Below, in pieces: positions 42,182 to 52,772 of a stretch of 64,000 nt of DNA. The notes under the pieces are model-generated. The model saw only the letters and a list, made by a program, of their open reading frames with translations. It was not told the DNA's origin and did not search any database. Within the stretch, counting starts at the first letter, position 1. Each line of letters begins with the position of its first letter. Origin of the DNA: Ceratobasidium sp. AG-K (taxonomy: Eukaryota; Basidiomycota; Agaricomycetes; Cantharellales; Ceratobasidiaceae); contig JAWNGF010000005.1 in the NCBI GenBank assembly GCA_037039685.1, forward strand, positions 124,001 to 188,000, in the 5' to 3' direction. The position numbers and the translations under genes are program-made.

Positions 42182-43105
42182 CTTGAGTTACTGCTTTGTT
42201 CCACTGCAGCTGTCCCTGGTGTGTAGTGTCAATGTCTTGTTGTACATTTGTTTTGAGTCCTTGAGTGTTTGTGACTTTGTTCCAGACGGTGTCCACCTCT
42301 CTTCACATGAGGTAGGTGTTATGTTCAGCATTACAAGCGGAATTGAGAATATCCGTAAGGGACTGTTGTATTCCCCTGATCGTGTTGTTGAAAATTTCTT
42401 GTTGTTTGCTAGCACTCTGGCTTCTTGTTCAAGCCCAGTGATTCTTTGAGTAAGACCAATTCTCAGTCCCTCAATGACTCTTAGAGTTGTGTTGTGGCGT
42501 CTGATCAGGAGGTTCTTTAGTTTGTCTAGGTTCTGGATGGCAGTTCTTTGTGTACTAGAAGAACTATTGCTAATAGGTCATGGGTCAGTGGCGGGTCCTG
42601 CTGCTGGGGTTGCTGATGGTCGCTGTCTCTCAGGTAGAGACAAAGGGATAGGACCAATGCTGGTGATTGTTCCCAAGATATGGGGAATTAGTGGTGTAGG
42701 TGGCGGGCAAATTGGAACTAGGGAGACCCCTCCGTGGGGCTCAGGTTGGGGAGAAAAATAGCCAAACCCGAATCCTTGACCAGGCATTCTTCCTTCTGAC
42801 GTAACGGTGATTACTTCAGGTTCCAGTACATAAGTTTCGTCGCCAGGTTCTTGATTTTCTTCATGGGAGTGTTCTTCAACTAATGATAGCTCTGGTTGGA
42901 ATGTTCCTGGTACTGTACTTTGGCTGGGAACTCTTGATGTGGCTGGGCCTCCTGCCCTTGCGTGTGCAAGTGTGCCTTTGCTGAGCAATGAGGCTGGTCT
43001 AGTGGCTCTACGAGGGCCTCTTCATATGCTTGTAGTAGACGCGGGTCTTGAGACCGTGTCTTCTTGTAGTCCCTGTTCAACGGGTGTTGAGTTGTTTGTG
43101 GACAT
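42182..43105 (-). pseudogene. gag: gag N-terminal half of element I, truncated by E
   Basis: On the minus strand it starts at the ATG at 43105 (MSTNNSTPVEQG) and matches gag of C and M through RGP, the proline-rich part and the coiled coil, to the stretch equivalent to QWNKAVTQ in C (about 4552-4566), where E begins. Frame changes near 43000 and 42580 and several stops break it. The capsid-like domain and zinc knuckle are missing. Confidence 0.82.
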
Positions 43106-43126
43106 GGTGTGAAGCTTGTTTTGTAA

Positions 43127-43594
43127 TGTCGGAAGCTACTTCTTAGTGGCTATGAGACAAGCTGCAAGGGAGAGTGGACGGCACTAAGACCTAAGTGACC
43201 TCTTGAACCACAACACACTTACGTGTCTGTAGGCTCTAAAGGGTAGGGGTGGTTCTAAGTGTCACTTGAAAGGGATGTTTTGACAAGACAAAACAAGCTG
43301 GGGTTACCATACTTGTTGGTCCTCTATATATATTCAGAAAGAGACTGAGTCATACAAGATGCAGCCACACAAGTCATACATACAAGCCAGTCAGGAGTGT
43401 CCAAGTGAGTCATGCTGCGTGGGCAGTCATGACTCATACAAAGCACAGCCATGTTACACAATATAACAGAATAACCACAAGGCCGTGGCAACGCGGCACA
43501 GGAAAAGACAAACAGCACACAAACAGAACAACAATTACAAGAACCAACAGGCAAGACGCAAGACAAGTCCAATGGAGTCAGCTGGCTCATGACA
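43127..43594 (-). repeat. 5' LTR of element I, with primer site at 43112-43126
   Basis: The LTR is 468 bp and the partner of 29115-29582. The primer 15-mer matches that of B and C. Its outer edge meets CAACG (43595-43599), after which ORF3 of H goes on in frame. Confidence 0.9.
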
Positions 43595-43599
43595 CAACG

Positions 43600-43917
43600 C
43601 CATTGCCAATATGGAGCCATATCCCCCAGCCAACCAAATGCCATGCAACGCCAACATTCTCAAAGCCTACTGGCTTGTCCAATGTGGATCATGGAGTGTT
43701 GAGCAGCTCAACAAATGGCTTGACCACAGGCAAGAACAATGGTCAAGGAGGGAAACGGCAAAACTCAAGCACCTACAAGAGCTGCACCAAGAGGAGCTCA
43801 ACTGCCTCTACCAGGAGAAGTGGGACTGAATGAATGAGGTCCTCGAAGCAGACATGCGCACCCTGGCAGAACGGGTTGGGTGGTTGGAGCTGAAGGAATG
43901 GGTTCCCTGCAAATAGG
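43600..43917 (+). pseudogene. Third ORF (ORF3) of element H, last part
   Basis: The frame continues from 29114 (reading ...VGNAIANMEPYPP across the junction). It is tryptophan and glutamine rich and probably helical (SVEQLNKWLDHRQEQWSRRE, LQELHQEELNCLYQEKWD). A TGA at 43826-43828 is followed by 29 further codons in the same frame (NEVLEADMRTLAERVGWLEL) to TAG at 43915-43917, so the original protein probably ended there. Confidence 0.72.
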
Positions 43918-43942
43918 CAAGTGTGCTCCACTACACTTGCCT

Positions 43943-44259
43943 TTGTGGGGGGGCAATGTCATGACCCGTCCCTCCCGCTGTCTCTGTTTGCAGAGTTGGG
44001 GCTTGTACCGGCACCTTAAGTGCCCTGTCTCTTCATTGTGCCCTCTCCCTTGTTTAGTAAGGTGTATGGATGATGCGTCACCATTAGTCATATGACTCAT
44101 GCTGTTTTCTACTGGCTGGCCTGCACAGCCCCCTTTATGACTTGGACATTGACTCAGACAAGTGACTCATGTATTTACTTTGACTCACCTGTTTTCTGAG
44201 TATATATACTGGCTTGCATGACTTTCATCAAGCAGTTGAGTAGCTTCATCAGCTGTACA
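43943..44259 (+). repeat. Polypurine tract and 3' LTR of element H
   Basis: TTGTGGGGGGGCAA (43943-43956) precedes TGTCATGACCCG, the LTR start at 43957. TATATATA is at about 44203-44210. The 3' end is not certain; TGTACA at 44259 is one candidate and GGACA at 44272 another, because the partner LTR is outside the window. Confidence 0.65.
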
Positions 44260-45069
44260 CACACTCAGGACAGCTGTATATGCATCTTCAGGCAAGTCAG
44301 AGTGATTGACATCACCATTGTCAACTTTGGGAGGTGTGTCCTCAGGTTCTGGTCCCAGTGTAGGAGGATGCACACTAGCTGTTATTTCACCATACAGCTT
44401 TGGGTTTGTTTCACATAGATTTAGAATTGCCTGTCAAGCAGCATGACTAGTGATGCTCTGGTAGGACAGGTTGAATTCCATGCCTGGTACCTTACATAGT
44501 GCAAATGCCTGGTTATATGCATATATGTGTCAATACAATTGAGGACCAAGTGTGCCCAATAAACACACACCTGTTTGATTAGCTTGGGCTTGTTTATAGT
44601 GTGATATCCTCTAGAGATCCAGCCAAGGCTCCAATTGCAAAGTGCAGGAAGGCTTTGATTGTTCCAAACCTTCTCAGGCAGCATCACAGCTTGCAGAGCA
44701 GGCACAGTCTTGATGACAATGTCAGCATGTGCGGCATTTTGAATAGCACATTTGAACACACATTGAAGACCAACATTGCATGCCTGCAAAAGCCCTGTAC
44801 AGCCTGCTGGAACAAACATAAGAATGATCCAAGATTAGTTCTTGGACATCCAGTGTCAGAACTGGACAGAGCAATGAACTGACCAGCAATCTAGTTGCAA
44901 GATACAGGGCTGCAATCCTGGGAGTTTGTCACAAATTATTTGAGCAAGGAAGTACAGGGGTAGTATCCTGGTAACCCAGCTTCACATCATCTTGAAAGTC
45001 AACCAATAGGTGCCAGTTTTTGAGAACTCCAACAGAAAACCTAGGTGTCTTGCCTCAGCAAAGGCTGGG
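44260..45069 (-). pseudogene. Transposase of DNA transposon T, C-terminal part (DDE_1, pogo-like)
   Basis: On the minus strand the sequence reads ILQLDCWSVH (second catalytic Asp, near 44905) with stops near 44867 and 44838, then FVPAGCTGLLQACNVGLQ (near 44815-44760). In this fungal family the last box normally reads CDVGLQ or similar, so the third catalytic Asp is replaced by Asn. The downstream part (LPALCNWSLGWISRGYHTINKPKLIKQ, quoted in part) fits the same family to about 44421; an acidic tail may run to 44260. The gene is cut by K at 45069 and continues at 58030. Confidence 0.75.
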
Positions 45070-45566
45070 TGTTGCAACCCAATGCTATGATGGTTGCTGA
45101 CTGTAACTGTATGTGCACAAGTCAAGACTTAGAGAGACTAGGCACCCAAAGAGCTGTGAACTGTAGACTGTGAACAGCAATAAGGCCTGAGGATCCAAGC
45201 TAACCCTTAGGGAAACCCAGTGAGGGACTGTTTGTTGGGGAAATGACAAGGCAAAACAAGATGGGGATACCGTGCTTGTTGTTGCCTCATTATATATTCA
45301 GAAAAGGCATGAGTCATACTCATGCCAAGAAACAAGTCATACAAAACTAACCAATCAGAAAGCTCTATGAGTCATGTCCTATAAAGGAACATGACTTGCC
45401 AAGAAAGGAAGTTGTAAGACAAAAGAAAAGGCAAGCAGCCTAAGGCTGCATACAAACAAAGGAAACAGGCAACAAGGGTAGAGTGCACAAGGGAGAAACC
45501 AAGAAAGGAGACACAAGATAAACTAACAGGAGTCCAAGTCCATTGGAGGGGCCTTGGGTCATGACA
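45070..45566 (-). repeat. 3' LTR of element K (family 3)
   Basis: The LTR is 497 bp, TGTTGCAACCC...GTCATGACA on the plus strand, and pairs with 57530-58024. The minus-strand TATA box lies near 45297. Confidence 0.9.
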
Positions 45567-45643
45567 CCAATGCTTCAGGGCAGTGATGATGGCTAGAAGT
45601 TCCTTGTCATGTGTACCATAGTTCATTCATGGTGCAGTGAAAC
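45567..45643 (-). pseudogene. pol: RNase H fragment of element K next to the 3' LTR
   Basis: The minus strand encodes MNYGTHDKELLAIITALKHW, the RNase H DKELLAI box, and stops exactly where the LTR begins. The rest of RNase H is at 52773 and beyond, on the far side of G. Confidence 0.85.
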
Positions 45644-46082
45644 TGTCACAACCCTAGCCAAACCATGGAGGCTGAGACTCCACAGGTAATGAGAGTTGGG
45701 ACGACGACGAAGGTTGAATGTATGGCACAAAGGCCTACATGAGTTGTGTGATGAGTGATGGGGAAAACGACAAGAGAACAAGTCTTGTGGAGGCAAGACT
45801 TGTGTCGCTGGTATATATACTCACTACTGTGGCTATGTACAATAGAGAGCCAGCAACAAAGGCAACCAAAAAGAGAGAAAGCAAGAGTCCGAGAGAAGAA
45901 AGGAAAGAACAAAGGAAACATGATAAGTCCATGGAGACCAAGGAGATAAGGGAACAGGCCAGGCAGGCATGTCCCGCAGTCAAGGCATACATAAAAGCAA
46001 CTAAATGCACCAAGGTGAGAAGAACAAGACCAAACACAAGACAAACAAGACAACAAGAAGAGGAGAAGAAAAGGTCGTGACA
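45644..46082 (-). repeat. 3' LTR of element G
   Basis: The LTR is 439 bp; the polypurine tract follows at 46083-46099 (CTACCCCCCCTTCTAGG on the plus strand). Confidence 0.93.
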
Positions 46083-46106
46083 CTACCCCCCCTTCTAGGC
46101 TGGGAC

Positions 46107-46581
46107 TCACTCCACCAACACAAACTCCTCAGTGTCATTAAATACAGATGGGTCCTCAGCCAACCCTGTCCCTGTCCACACCCCATACTCCTCCTTGTCA
46201 TCTGTCAAATCAATTACTGCCTCTTCTCTAACCTCTAGGTCAACAGTGAGGTTGACTATCTCAAATGGGTTGCCTCCAAGACAGACCTTGCAAGACCTGT
46301 CCATGATCTCAAGGGCATTGTGGATGTTGTTGGCTGCGTAGGCAATCCAGTTGCGCCAGCGGACAAGGGGGCGGCCAATGAATGACCCGGGGGCTTACCC
46401 AGACCAGTAGCAGGCGGATACAATGAAGTAAAAGTGTTGGCGCATGCCGGGATGTCAGTACATGCCTTGCTCCTGGGGGGGGGATGATTTCCAGGGACTG
46501 CTTGAAGGCCGCTGAACAGGTGTATAGGTTGCGGTAGACCTGGACCATGACTGAGTTAGTGGATTGGTGTTCAGAGGACAT
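46107..46581 (-). pseudogene. Third ORF (ORF3, type 2) of element G
   Basis: The start is at 46581 (MSSEHQSTNSVMVQVY). A frame change in the G-run near 46485 and a stop near 46395 break it; the C-terminal part from MDRSCKV (46304) to 46107 is open and keeps AVIDLTDDKEEYG and the acidic end NDTEEFVLVE. Confidence 0.72.
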
Positions 46582-49500
46582 GGCGTAGTGAGTGAAGTGG
46601 ATGTAGAACGTTGTTTTAGCGCAGGAGGGGTAAAGGTAAACACTTTTTGATGAGGGACTTGGATCCCAGCAGCCTCTTTTATGCACTTAGAACGCCTAAT
46701 GGGCCATTCTTCTTTGCTGTCAGCTGCCAAATCGTCCCTTGTTTCCTCATGGCAACGCTTCCTGGTAACTTTGGGGACTTCCTTGATTGCATCTGAGTGT
46801 TCCTTGTGGAACTCATTAATGAGTTCTGATGAGTTGCCAAGGTTCCCTATGGGTTCCCATGAGTCATGTTCCGCAGTATAACCCTTCCATTTGACAAAAT
46901 ACTTCAGGATTCCTTTTTCCACCTTGGAACTTTGGATGCATTCCACCTCATATTCCTCTTCTCCTTCTTGTGTCTCAATTGGTGGGGGTGGATCAACATG
47001 GCAGCCCTCAATTTCATCTTCCTCATATTTGGCTAGGCGTGATGCATTGATTACTGGATGCATGGTCATACAAGGCGGGAGTTGTAGTTTGTACGCGTTC
47101 CTCCCTACTGCTTCCAGGATAGTGAAGGGGCCAAGTTGTTTATGCCATAATTTCAAGGATGGCCGATTGGCCGTGATGTGATCATGGCTTAGCCAAACCT
47201 TATTGCCCAGGACAAAGGGATCTCCTTGCCGTCTTTTGTCCGCATATTTCTTGTCCCGTTCTTTGCTCAGGGCCAGACTAGCCTTAGCTTTGTCCAGGTT
47301 GTCTTGGATACGTTGCGCATGTGCTGCAGCTGCCGGGACGGAACCATCTTCCACTGGTGTACCTTCGATTGATGGGTGGCAAGCCATGTTGGCAAAGAAA
47401 GGTGTCATACCAATGCTAGAATGGAACAAGTTGTTATATGCAAATTTGGCAAAGGGTAAAAGTGAAACCCAGTTGTGTTGCTTGAAAGCCCAGTATGTCC
47501 AAATGAAAGCCTCAACCATTTGATTGATGCGCTCCGTTTGTCCGTCAGTTTCAGGGTGGTATGCTGTAGAAAGTCTAGGCCGGATGTTCAGGGCCTGGTA
47601 GAGCTCCTTCATGAATTTGGATGCAAAGGTTGGTCCACAATCTGATACAACTGTTTCTGGGGTGCCATGTAGCTTCCAGCAGTGTTCCATGAAGAGTTCC
47701 GCAAGCTTGGGTGACGTGGTTCTTTCAGTGCATGGGATGAAGTGTGCCATCTTGGTCAGGGTGTCAACAATGAGCAATATTGAGTCTAGACCCTTGGACA
47801 GGGGGAGTTTGACAATCATATCAACCGAAATGTGTTGCCAGGGTTTGGAGGGGAGTTCAAGTGGTTGTAATTCCCCCAGAGGTTGTTGATTAATGGGTTT
47901 TGACCACTGGCATAAATCGCATGATGACATGTATTTGTTGACATAGGCCTTCATAGATGGCCACCAATACTGCTGTTTGATCATTTCCAGTGTTCTTGCT
48001 TGACCCATGTGTCCAACTGCTTTGTCATTGTGGTGGAGTTCTAGGACCTGGCGCTTGATCTCATTGTTGTTTGGGATGTAGGTCCTTCCTTTGCGGTACA
48101 GCATGTCATTCCTAATCTTCCAGTCTTCAAATTCTTTTTGTACCAAAGCAGATGCTTTTGCTGGGTGGTTGCTAAGGAAAGCCCAGATTGATGTAACATT
48201 GTCATCTTTTTGTGTCTGATCCTTGACTGCTTGCCAAATATCCATAGTCAATGCCATGCCCTGAGGTTCCTCTTCTGCCAAATTGATGAAGAGATGCGGC
48301 AAAAGTAGGGGTTTTTGAGGGACTACCCCCCCTTCTAGGTTGTGGTCACTTTGTTGACTGGGTGCATCTGCTTTGCCATTAAGGTTGCCAGCTCTGTACT
48401 TGATCTGGAAGTTAAACTCCAAGAGGAAGACGGCCCATCTGTTCTGTCTTTTTGTCAACACTTTAGAGGTCATGAAATATTCCAGGTTTTTGTGATCCAT
48501 AACAAGCAATACTGGGATCTCTGTTCCTTCCAAAAGATGACGCCATTCTTTGAATGCTTTGATGATTGCCAAGAGTTCCTTGTCAAAGATGTTGTAGTTA
48601 TGTTCTGCTGGGGATAGGCTTTTGGACATAAATGTGACAGGGTGGAGTTTGTTGTCAGGGCCATATTGGTTAAGGACTGCTCCTGTAGCTTTGTCCGATG
48701 CATCACATTTGATGATGAACCCTTTGTCTTGGTCAGGTTGTAGAAGGATGGGCGCCTTGATGAATTCCTTGATTAGTCCCTGGAAGGCAAGTTCTGCTTC
48801 TGTTCCCCATTCCCATTGTTTTGTTTTCATTGTCAAATCATACAGGGGTTGTACTATGGGTATAATTCCGGATAAAACGCCGGTAGAAGTTTGCAAATCC
48901 CAGGAACATCTGCACATCTGTAACATTCTTGGGTGTCAGCCATTTTTTGATTGTTGAGATTTTTTTCTCTTGCATCTCAACCAGTTCTCCTGATATGACC
49001 AGCCCTAGGTAGTCTACCTTAGAGACATGAAAGGAACATTTCTTGAGGGAGCAATAGCGACCCAGGCGTTGTAGACGGCGCAGGACCTCCTTTACATGCA
49101 TGGGATGCTCTTTGGGATTTTTGGAGAAGATCAGGATATCATCAATGTAGATTTCCACATACACCCCTTTGATGTCCCTGAACTCAGCGTCCATCATGTT
49201 TTGAAAGGTGGCCGGTGCATTAGTGAGGCCAAAAGGCATGACTTTTGTTTCAAACAGTCCATATTTGGTTCTGAACGCTGTTTTGTGAACATCCTCATCT
49301 GCTACCCTGACCAGGTTGTACCCAGATTTGAGATCAAGTTTGGTGAAGACCTTGGCACCATTAACCCGTTCAATAAGATTGTTGGTTCTAGGCAGTGGGT
49401 AGCGGTTTTTCTTGGTTTGGCTGTTGAGGTATTGATCATCCATGCACAATCTTGGAGGTTGGGGAACACCTTCTATATTGTGCCGCTTGACAAACATTAC

Positions 49501-50190
49501 TGGTGATGCCCATTGTGATGTGGAGGGAACAATCAATCCCTTATCCAGATTTTTGTCAATCCATTTTCTCAAGATTTGATCTTCTTCCTTAGTGAGGGAG
49601 TATACCACACCAATCTTGGGTTTAGCGCTGGGTTCCAATTCAATTTTGAGGTCATATGGTCGATGTGGCGGTAGCTTGTCTACTTCTTTGGAAACAAAAA
49701 CATCCTTGAATTCCATGGATTTGTCAGGAAGTTGGCCAACTACTCCCCATTCTACAGTGTTGCAGTCCTCATATAGACATTTTTCCTTGCAGTAATCTGA
49801 TTCAAATTCTAATGTTCCTGCTGCCCAATTAATTTTTGGGTTATGTCTTTTCAGCCAGGGAATACCCAGAACCACAGTGTGTCGGCCTAATGGTGCAATA
49901 TTGCAAGTAATTTCTTCCACATGATTGTTCATAATGACTTGGAAGGTGCATTCCTTGTCAATTAAACCATTTGCTATTGGTCATCCATCTATCACCTGGA
50001 CCCTTCTTGCTGTCTTCTTCTTTTTTGTTGGGATTTTGTGTTTTTTTACATATTTGGAATTAATGAAGTTTCCTGATGCTCCTGAGTTGATCATGGCTAT
50101 GGTGATAAGGTTTTTCAGGCTTTCAATCGTGATGGGAATGCAAAGCTGGTCTGCATATTCGGTGGAAAAGAAGATATATTTCGGTTAAAG
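46455..50190 (-). pseudogene. pol: pol of element G: protease to chromodomain
   Basis: Protease has INSGASGNFINSKYVKK (near 50090-50040), the first Asp again Asn as in E. A TGA at about 49983-49981 lies after the protease core. The frame 49932-48838 holds the reverse transcriptase with IYIDDILIFS; the 2-bp loss near 48858 shifts into the frame 48926-46455 with RNase H, complete integrase boxes (SVDMIVKLP, SDCGPTF, TERINQM) and a chromodomain with the full DSWEP box. It is almost identical to E from 49534 to 46923. Confidence 0.9.
46923..49534 (-). repeat. Near-identical tract shared with E, copy in G
   Basis: This is the inverted partner of 38291-40902. The arms are about 6 kb apart. Outside the tract G and E differ as separate subfamilies do. 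Confidence 0.85.
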
Positions 50191-50253
50191 ACTGTTTCCA
50201 ATTTCCTGAGATTACACAATCTAATTCCGACTTTGGGGCACCTGATGCTCCCC

Positions 50254-51918
50254 TCAGTCGCTGCCTTTTCCTTACTCCAAATCACTAGTAATGACTTCTT
50301 CCAGGGCTGCTATCTGCGTACGGTAGTCCTTAGCAATATGTCCCTTTCTTTGGCATCAATAACAGGTAGTTTTGCTTGTGACCGCTGCTATTTCCACCTT
50401 GGCCTGGCAAGTGTCTGGTTTGATGAAACTAAAGGGGATTTCCATCATTGTTCCATCAGCCCATTTGACCTTGGGGGTAAGGAAACCGCATTTGTTCTTG
50501 CCAATTGACTTGATTGTGCCCTTCTTGCTACCCTGGGGAGTCACTGTGTAAATTGCCTCTCCTTTCTGATATCTATGCACTGTTGCGCTCGTGGTTACCT
50601 GCTTCTGGGTGCCGCTTGGTGTTGCCCTCTCCAGGGTGTTGGTACCCTTTTTCTCCATGTTTCTTGCAATGAGGGCGGCATCAATCTCCTGAGTCCTGGT
50701 AAACAGCTCCTGCAGTGTTGCATTGTGGCGATTAAAGGCCTGGAATGTTAGCATATCCTTGATGTTGTCCTTGAGGCCCGCATAGAAGTCGTCTTTCAGG
50801 GTCTGTTCATTGTACTCTAGTGGTGCCAACAGGATTCTGAATTGGGTGATGTATTCGACCACTGTTTTGGTTTGGGAAAGTGCCTTGTACTTCTGTCTGT
50901 AGACCTCCACTTGTTCTATTTTGCCAAAAGCTAATTCCCATTCCTGCTGGAAGACATTTAGGCTTGTAAAAATAGCTTGGGATACGCCTGCATTGTGTAG
51001 GTCTTGGAAAGGGCGAATCCAATCAATAGCGGGGCCGCATAGGTATGAAATGATAAGACAGATCCTCTTCTCATACAAGGCAGTGGCATAGTGGGAGTCA
51101 GCAATGTAATTTGCGCAGGAGTAAGTAAAATCCCTGGCTTTGGCTCCTCGCTCCCCATGGAATTCTGTTGGTTTGGATGCCGCTGATTTCTCCATCCTTC
51201 CACTCCCAAAGATTGAAGATGTTGGGGCTGCTGTTGCTCCAGACAACGGTGGTGCAAATTGCATCATGGAGCCCCTCAGTCCTTGTGTTGCTGTTCCTCC
51301 TCCTAGTGACAACCCTAATTGACTGGTTGTCAGGGTGTTTGTTTGCGTCGTAGTTGCTCCACTCCCTCCTATTGATCTCCCACTTGATACAATTTCTTTT
51401 GCCCAAACAGCGTCCCTTGTTATTCGATGTTGATCTGTCATTTTGTTGTATAGTTCGCGATTCTGGTCTGCAATTTCCGCCAATCTGTCAATGCAGATGT
51501 TCCCATCATCCCTATTATGCAGGATCCATTGTTCAACGTGTTCCAACCTTTCTGCCATGAGACTATGGTGCAATGATAATTCTCTGAGAATGAAAAGGAC
51601 TTCTTTTTGAAAATCGCCTTCTTGGTTTTCCCACCAAGATTTGCCCTTGTATTCCCTAATGGCAGGGGATGGTGGTCTTGATTCTGCGTCAAAGGTTTTG
51701 TAGGGAGCTGGTTGGGAACAAATGGTTGTATCCCCCACTGATCCTTCCTCTTTGCCTTCTTTTCTTGATGGGGGAGGTTCTGAGAAGCGAGTTTGTTGGA
51801 CAGGGGTTTCTGGTGGGGGCGGCGCAATGGGGCTTTTGCCCTTTGAGAAGGAGGGTATCATAGAAGATATTGTGACTTTGTAGGACTCTACTGAGTTCAA
51901 GCGACTTCTATTGAACAT
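50254..51918 (-). pseudogene. gag: gag of element G
   Basis: The frame has 555 codons from the ATG at 51918 (MFNRSRLNSVESY) to TGA at 50256-50254, with an internal TGA at 50358-50356 and TAA near 50275-50273. The first TGA falls in the zinc knuckle after its first Cys-Tyr, and the last Cys of the knuckle reads Tyr (GHIAKDY). The slip site reads AGGAAAA (50272-50266) instead of GGGAAAA; the downstream hairpin is intact. Upstream of 50358 the gene is open for 520 codons. Confidence 0.88.
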
Positions 51919-52328
51919 TAACTATAATAACTGCGCTTCCTGGTGCGCTTCAACCAATTATGGCTAGTAGTGTTTTGATAGAAAATACATCCCCTGGGTA
52001 CAGATGGAATGTATAGGGGGAACCTAATCAACGGTAGGTTCAGTGCAAAGGTCTCAGAGGTCCTTGTTCCAATAGAATCTATGAACAGTGCTTCCTGATT
52101 AGGTGGCCACAGTTCAGTGATATCAGAGGACAGGGACGTCGTTGACAGGCTAATGGGTGCGAGCTGCAGTGTGCCTCGATGTGTAAATGATGCAGGGGAG
52201 AGATAGGGGTGTTAGCTATCAAATGGTGAGGGGTGTGCAAATGCTCAGAGGTGATCCGGTGATAAAAAACCTGGTTCCAACAGCGACGAATGCTGTATCC
52301 GCGACAAAGGCAACAAGACTTGTTCTAG
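51919..52328 (-). other. Leader and primer site of element G
   Basis: These 410 nt between the LTR and gag match the leaders of D and E. The primer site abuts the LTR (plus strand CAACAAGACTTGTTCTAG, 52311-52328). The short leader ORF of D and E is broken here by a frame change. Confidence 0.65.
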
Positions 52329-52767
52329 TGTCACAACCCTAGCCAAACCTAGGAGGCCAAGACTCCACAGGTAATGGGAGTTGGGACGACAACAAAGGTT
52401 GAATGTATGGCACAAAGGCCTACATGAGTTGTATGATGAGTGATGGGGAAAACAACAAGAGAACAAGTCTTGTGGAGGCAAGACTTGTGTCGCTGGTATA
52501 TATACTCACTACTGTGGCTATGTATAATAGAGAGCCAGCAACAAAGGAAACCAAAAAGAGAGAAAGCAAGAGTCCGAGAGAAGAAAGGAAAGAACAAAGG
52601 AAACGTGATAAGTCCATGGAGACCAAGGAGATAAGGGAACAGGCCAGGCAGGCATGTCCTGCAGTCAAGGCATACATAAAAGCGACTAAATGCACCAAGG
52701 CAAGAAGAACAAGACCAAACACAAGACAAACAAGACAACAAGAAGAGGAGAAGAAAAGGTTGTGACA
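52329..52767 (-). repeat. 5' LTR of element G
   Basis: The LTR is 439 bp and the partner of 45644-46082; its outer end meets the duplication GAAAC. Confidence 0.93.
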
Positions 52768-52772
52768 GAAAC

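Larger units (their letters stand above)
29115..43594 (-). mobile_element. Element I: family 1 Ty3/gypsy that has lost its centre, carrying P and E
   Basis: Only the ends remain. On the right: 5' LTR (43127-43594), primer site (43112-43126) and gag N-terminal half (43105-42182). On the left: a scrap of the pol end (30511-30389), ORF3 (30388-29624) and 3' LTR (29115-29582). Both LTRs share private variants such as GGCTCTAAAGGGTAGG and CACTTGAAAGGG and are flanked by CAATG (29110-29114) and CAACG (43595-43599), a one-transition duplication. The missing gag end and nearly all pol are replaced by P and E. Confidence 0.82.
864..44259 (+). mobile_element. Element H: family 4 Ty3/gypsy chromovirus, split by nested insertions
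   Basis: H's own sequence is 864-3150 (gag, protease), 25087-29114 (reverse transcriptase to chromodomain and most of the third ORF) and 43600 to about 44259 (end of the third ORF, polypurine tract, 3' LTR). The blocks join in frame once C (duplication CCATG at 3146-3150 and 25082-25086) and I (CAATG at 29110-29114, CAACG at 43595-43599) are taken out. Its 5' LTR and gag start are to the left, beyond A. H is the oldest gypsy layer in the left two thirds of the window. The exact 3' LTR end is uncertain. Confidence 0.85.
45644..52767 (-). mobile_element. Element G: complete family 2 Ty3/gypsy inserted in RNase H of K
   Basis: G is 7124 bp with 439-bp LTRs (45644-46082, 52329-52767) and a perfect duplication GAAAC (45639-45643, 52768-52772). 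The two LTRs are very similar, so it is a young insertion. It nevertheless carries the 2-bp loss in pol shared with E, two stops in gag, a lost zinc-knuckle Cys and a broken ORF3. Confidence 0.95.

Noticed and set aside
29115..43594. The family 1 pieces at 29115-30511 and 42182-43594 as two unrelated fragments
   Set aside because: Their LTRs share private variants, the flanks form a one-transition duplication, and ORF3 of H is in frame across the gap.
43680..44420. Host genes between the nests, tRNA genes, CRISPR-like arrays
   Set aside because: Every stretch longer than 300 bases was assigned to an element or to L; no tRNA fold or regularly spaced repeat array was seen.
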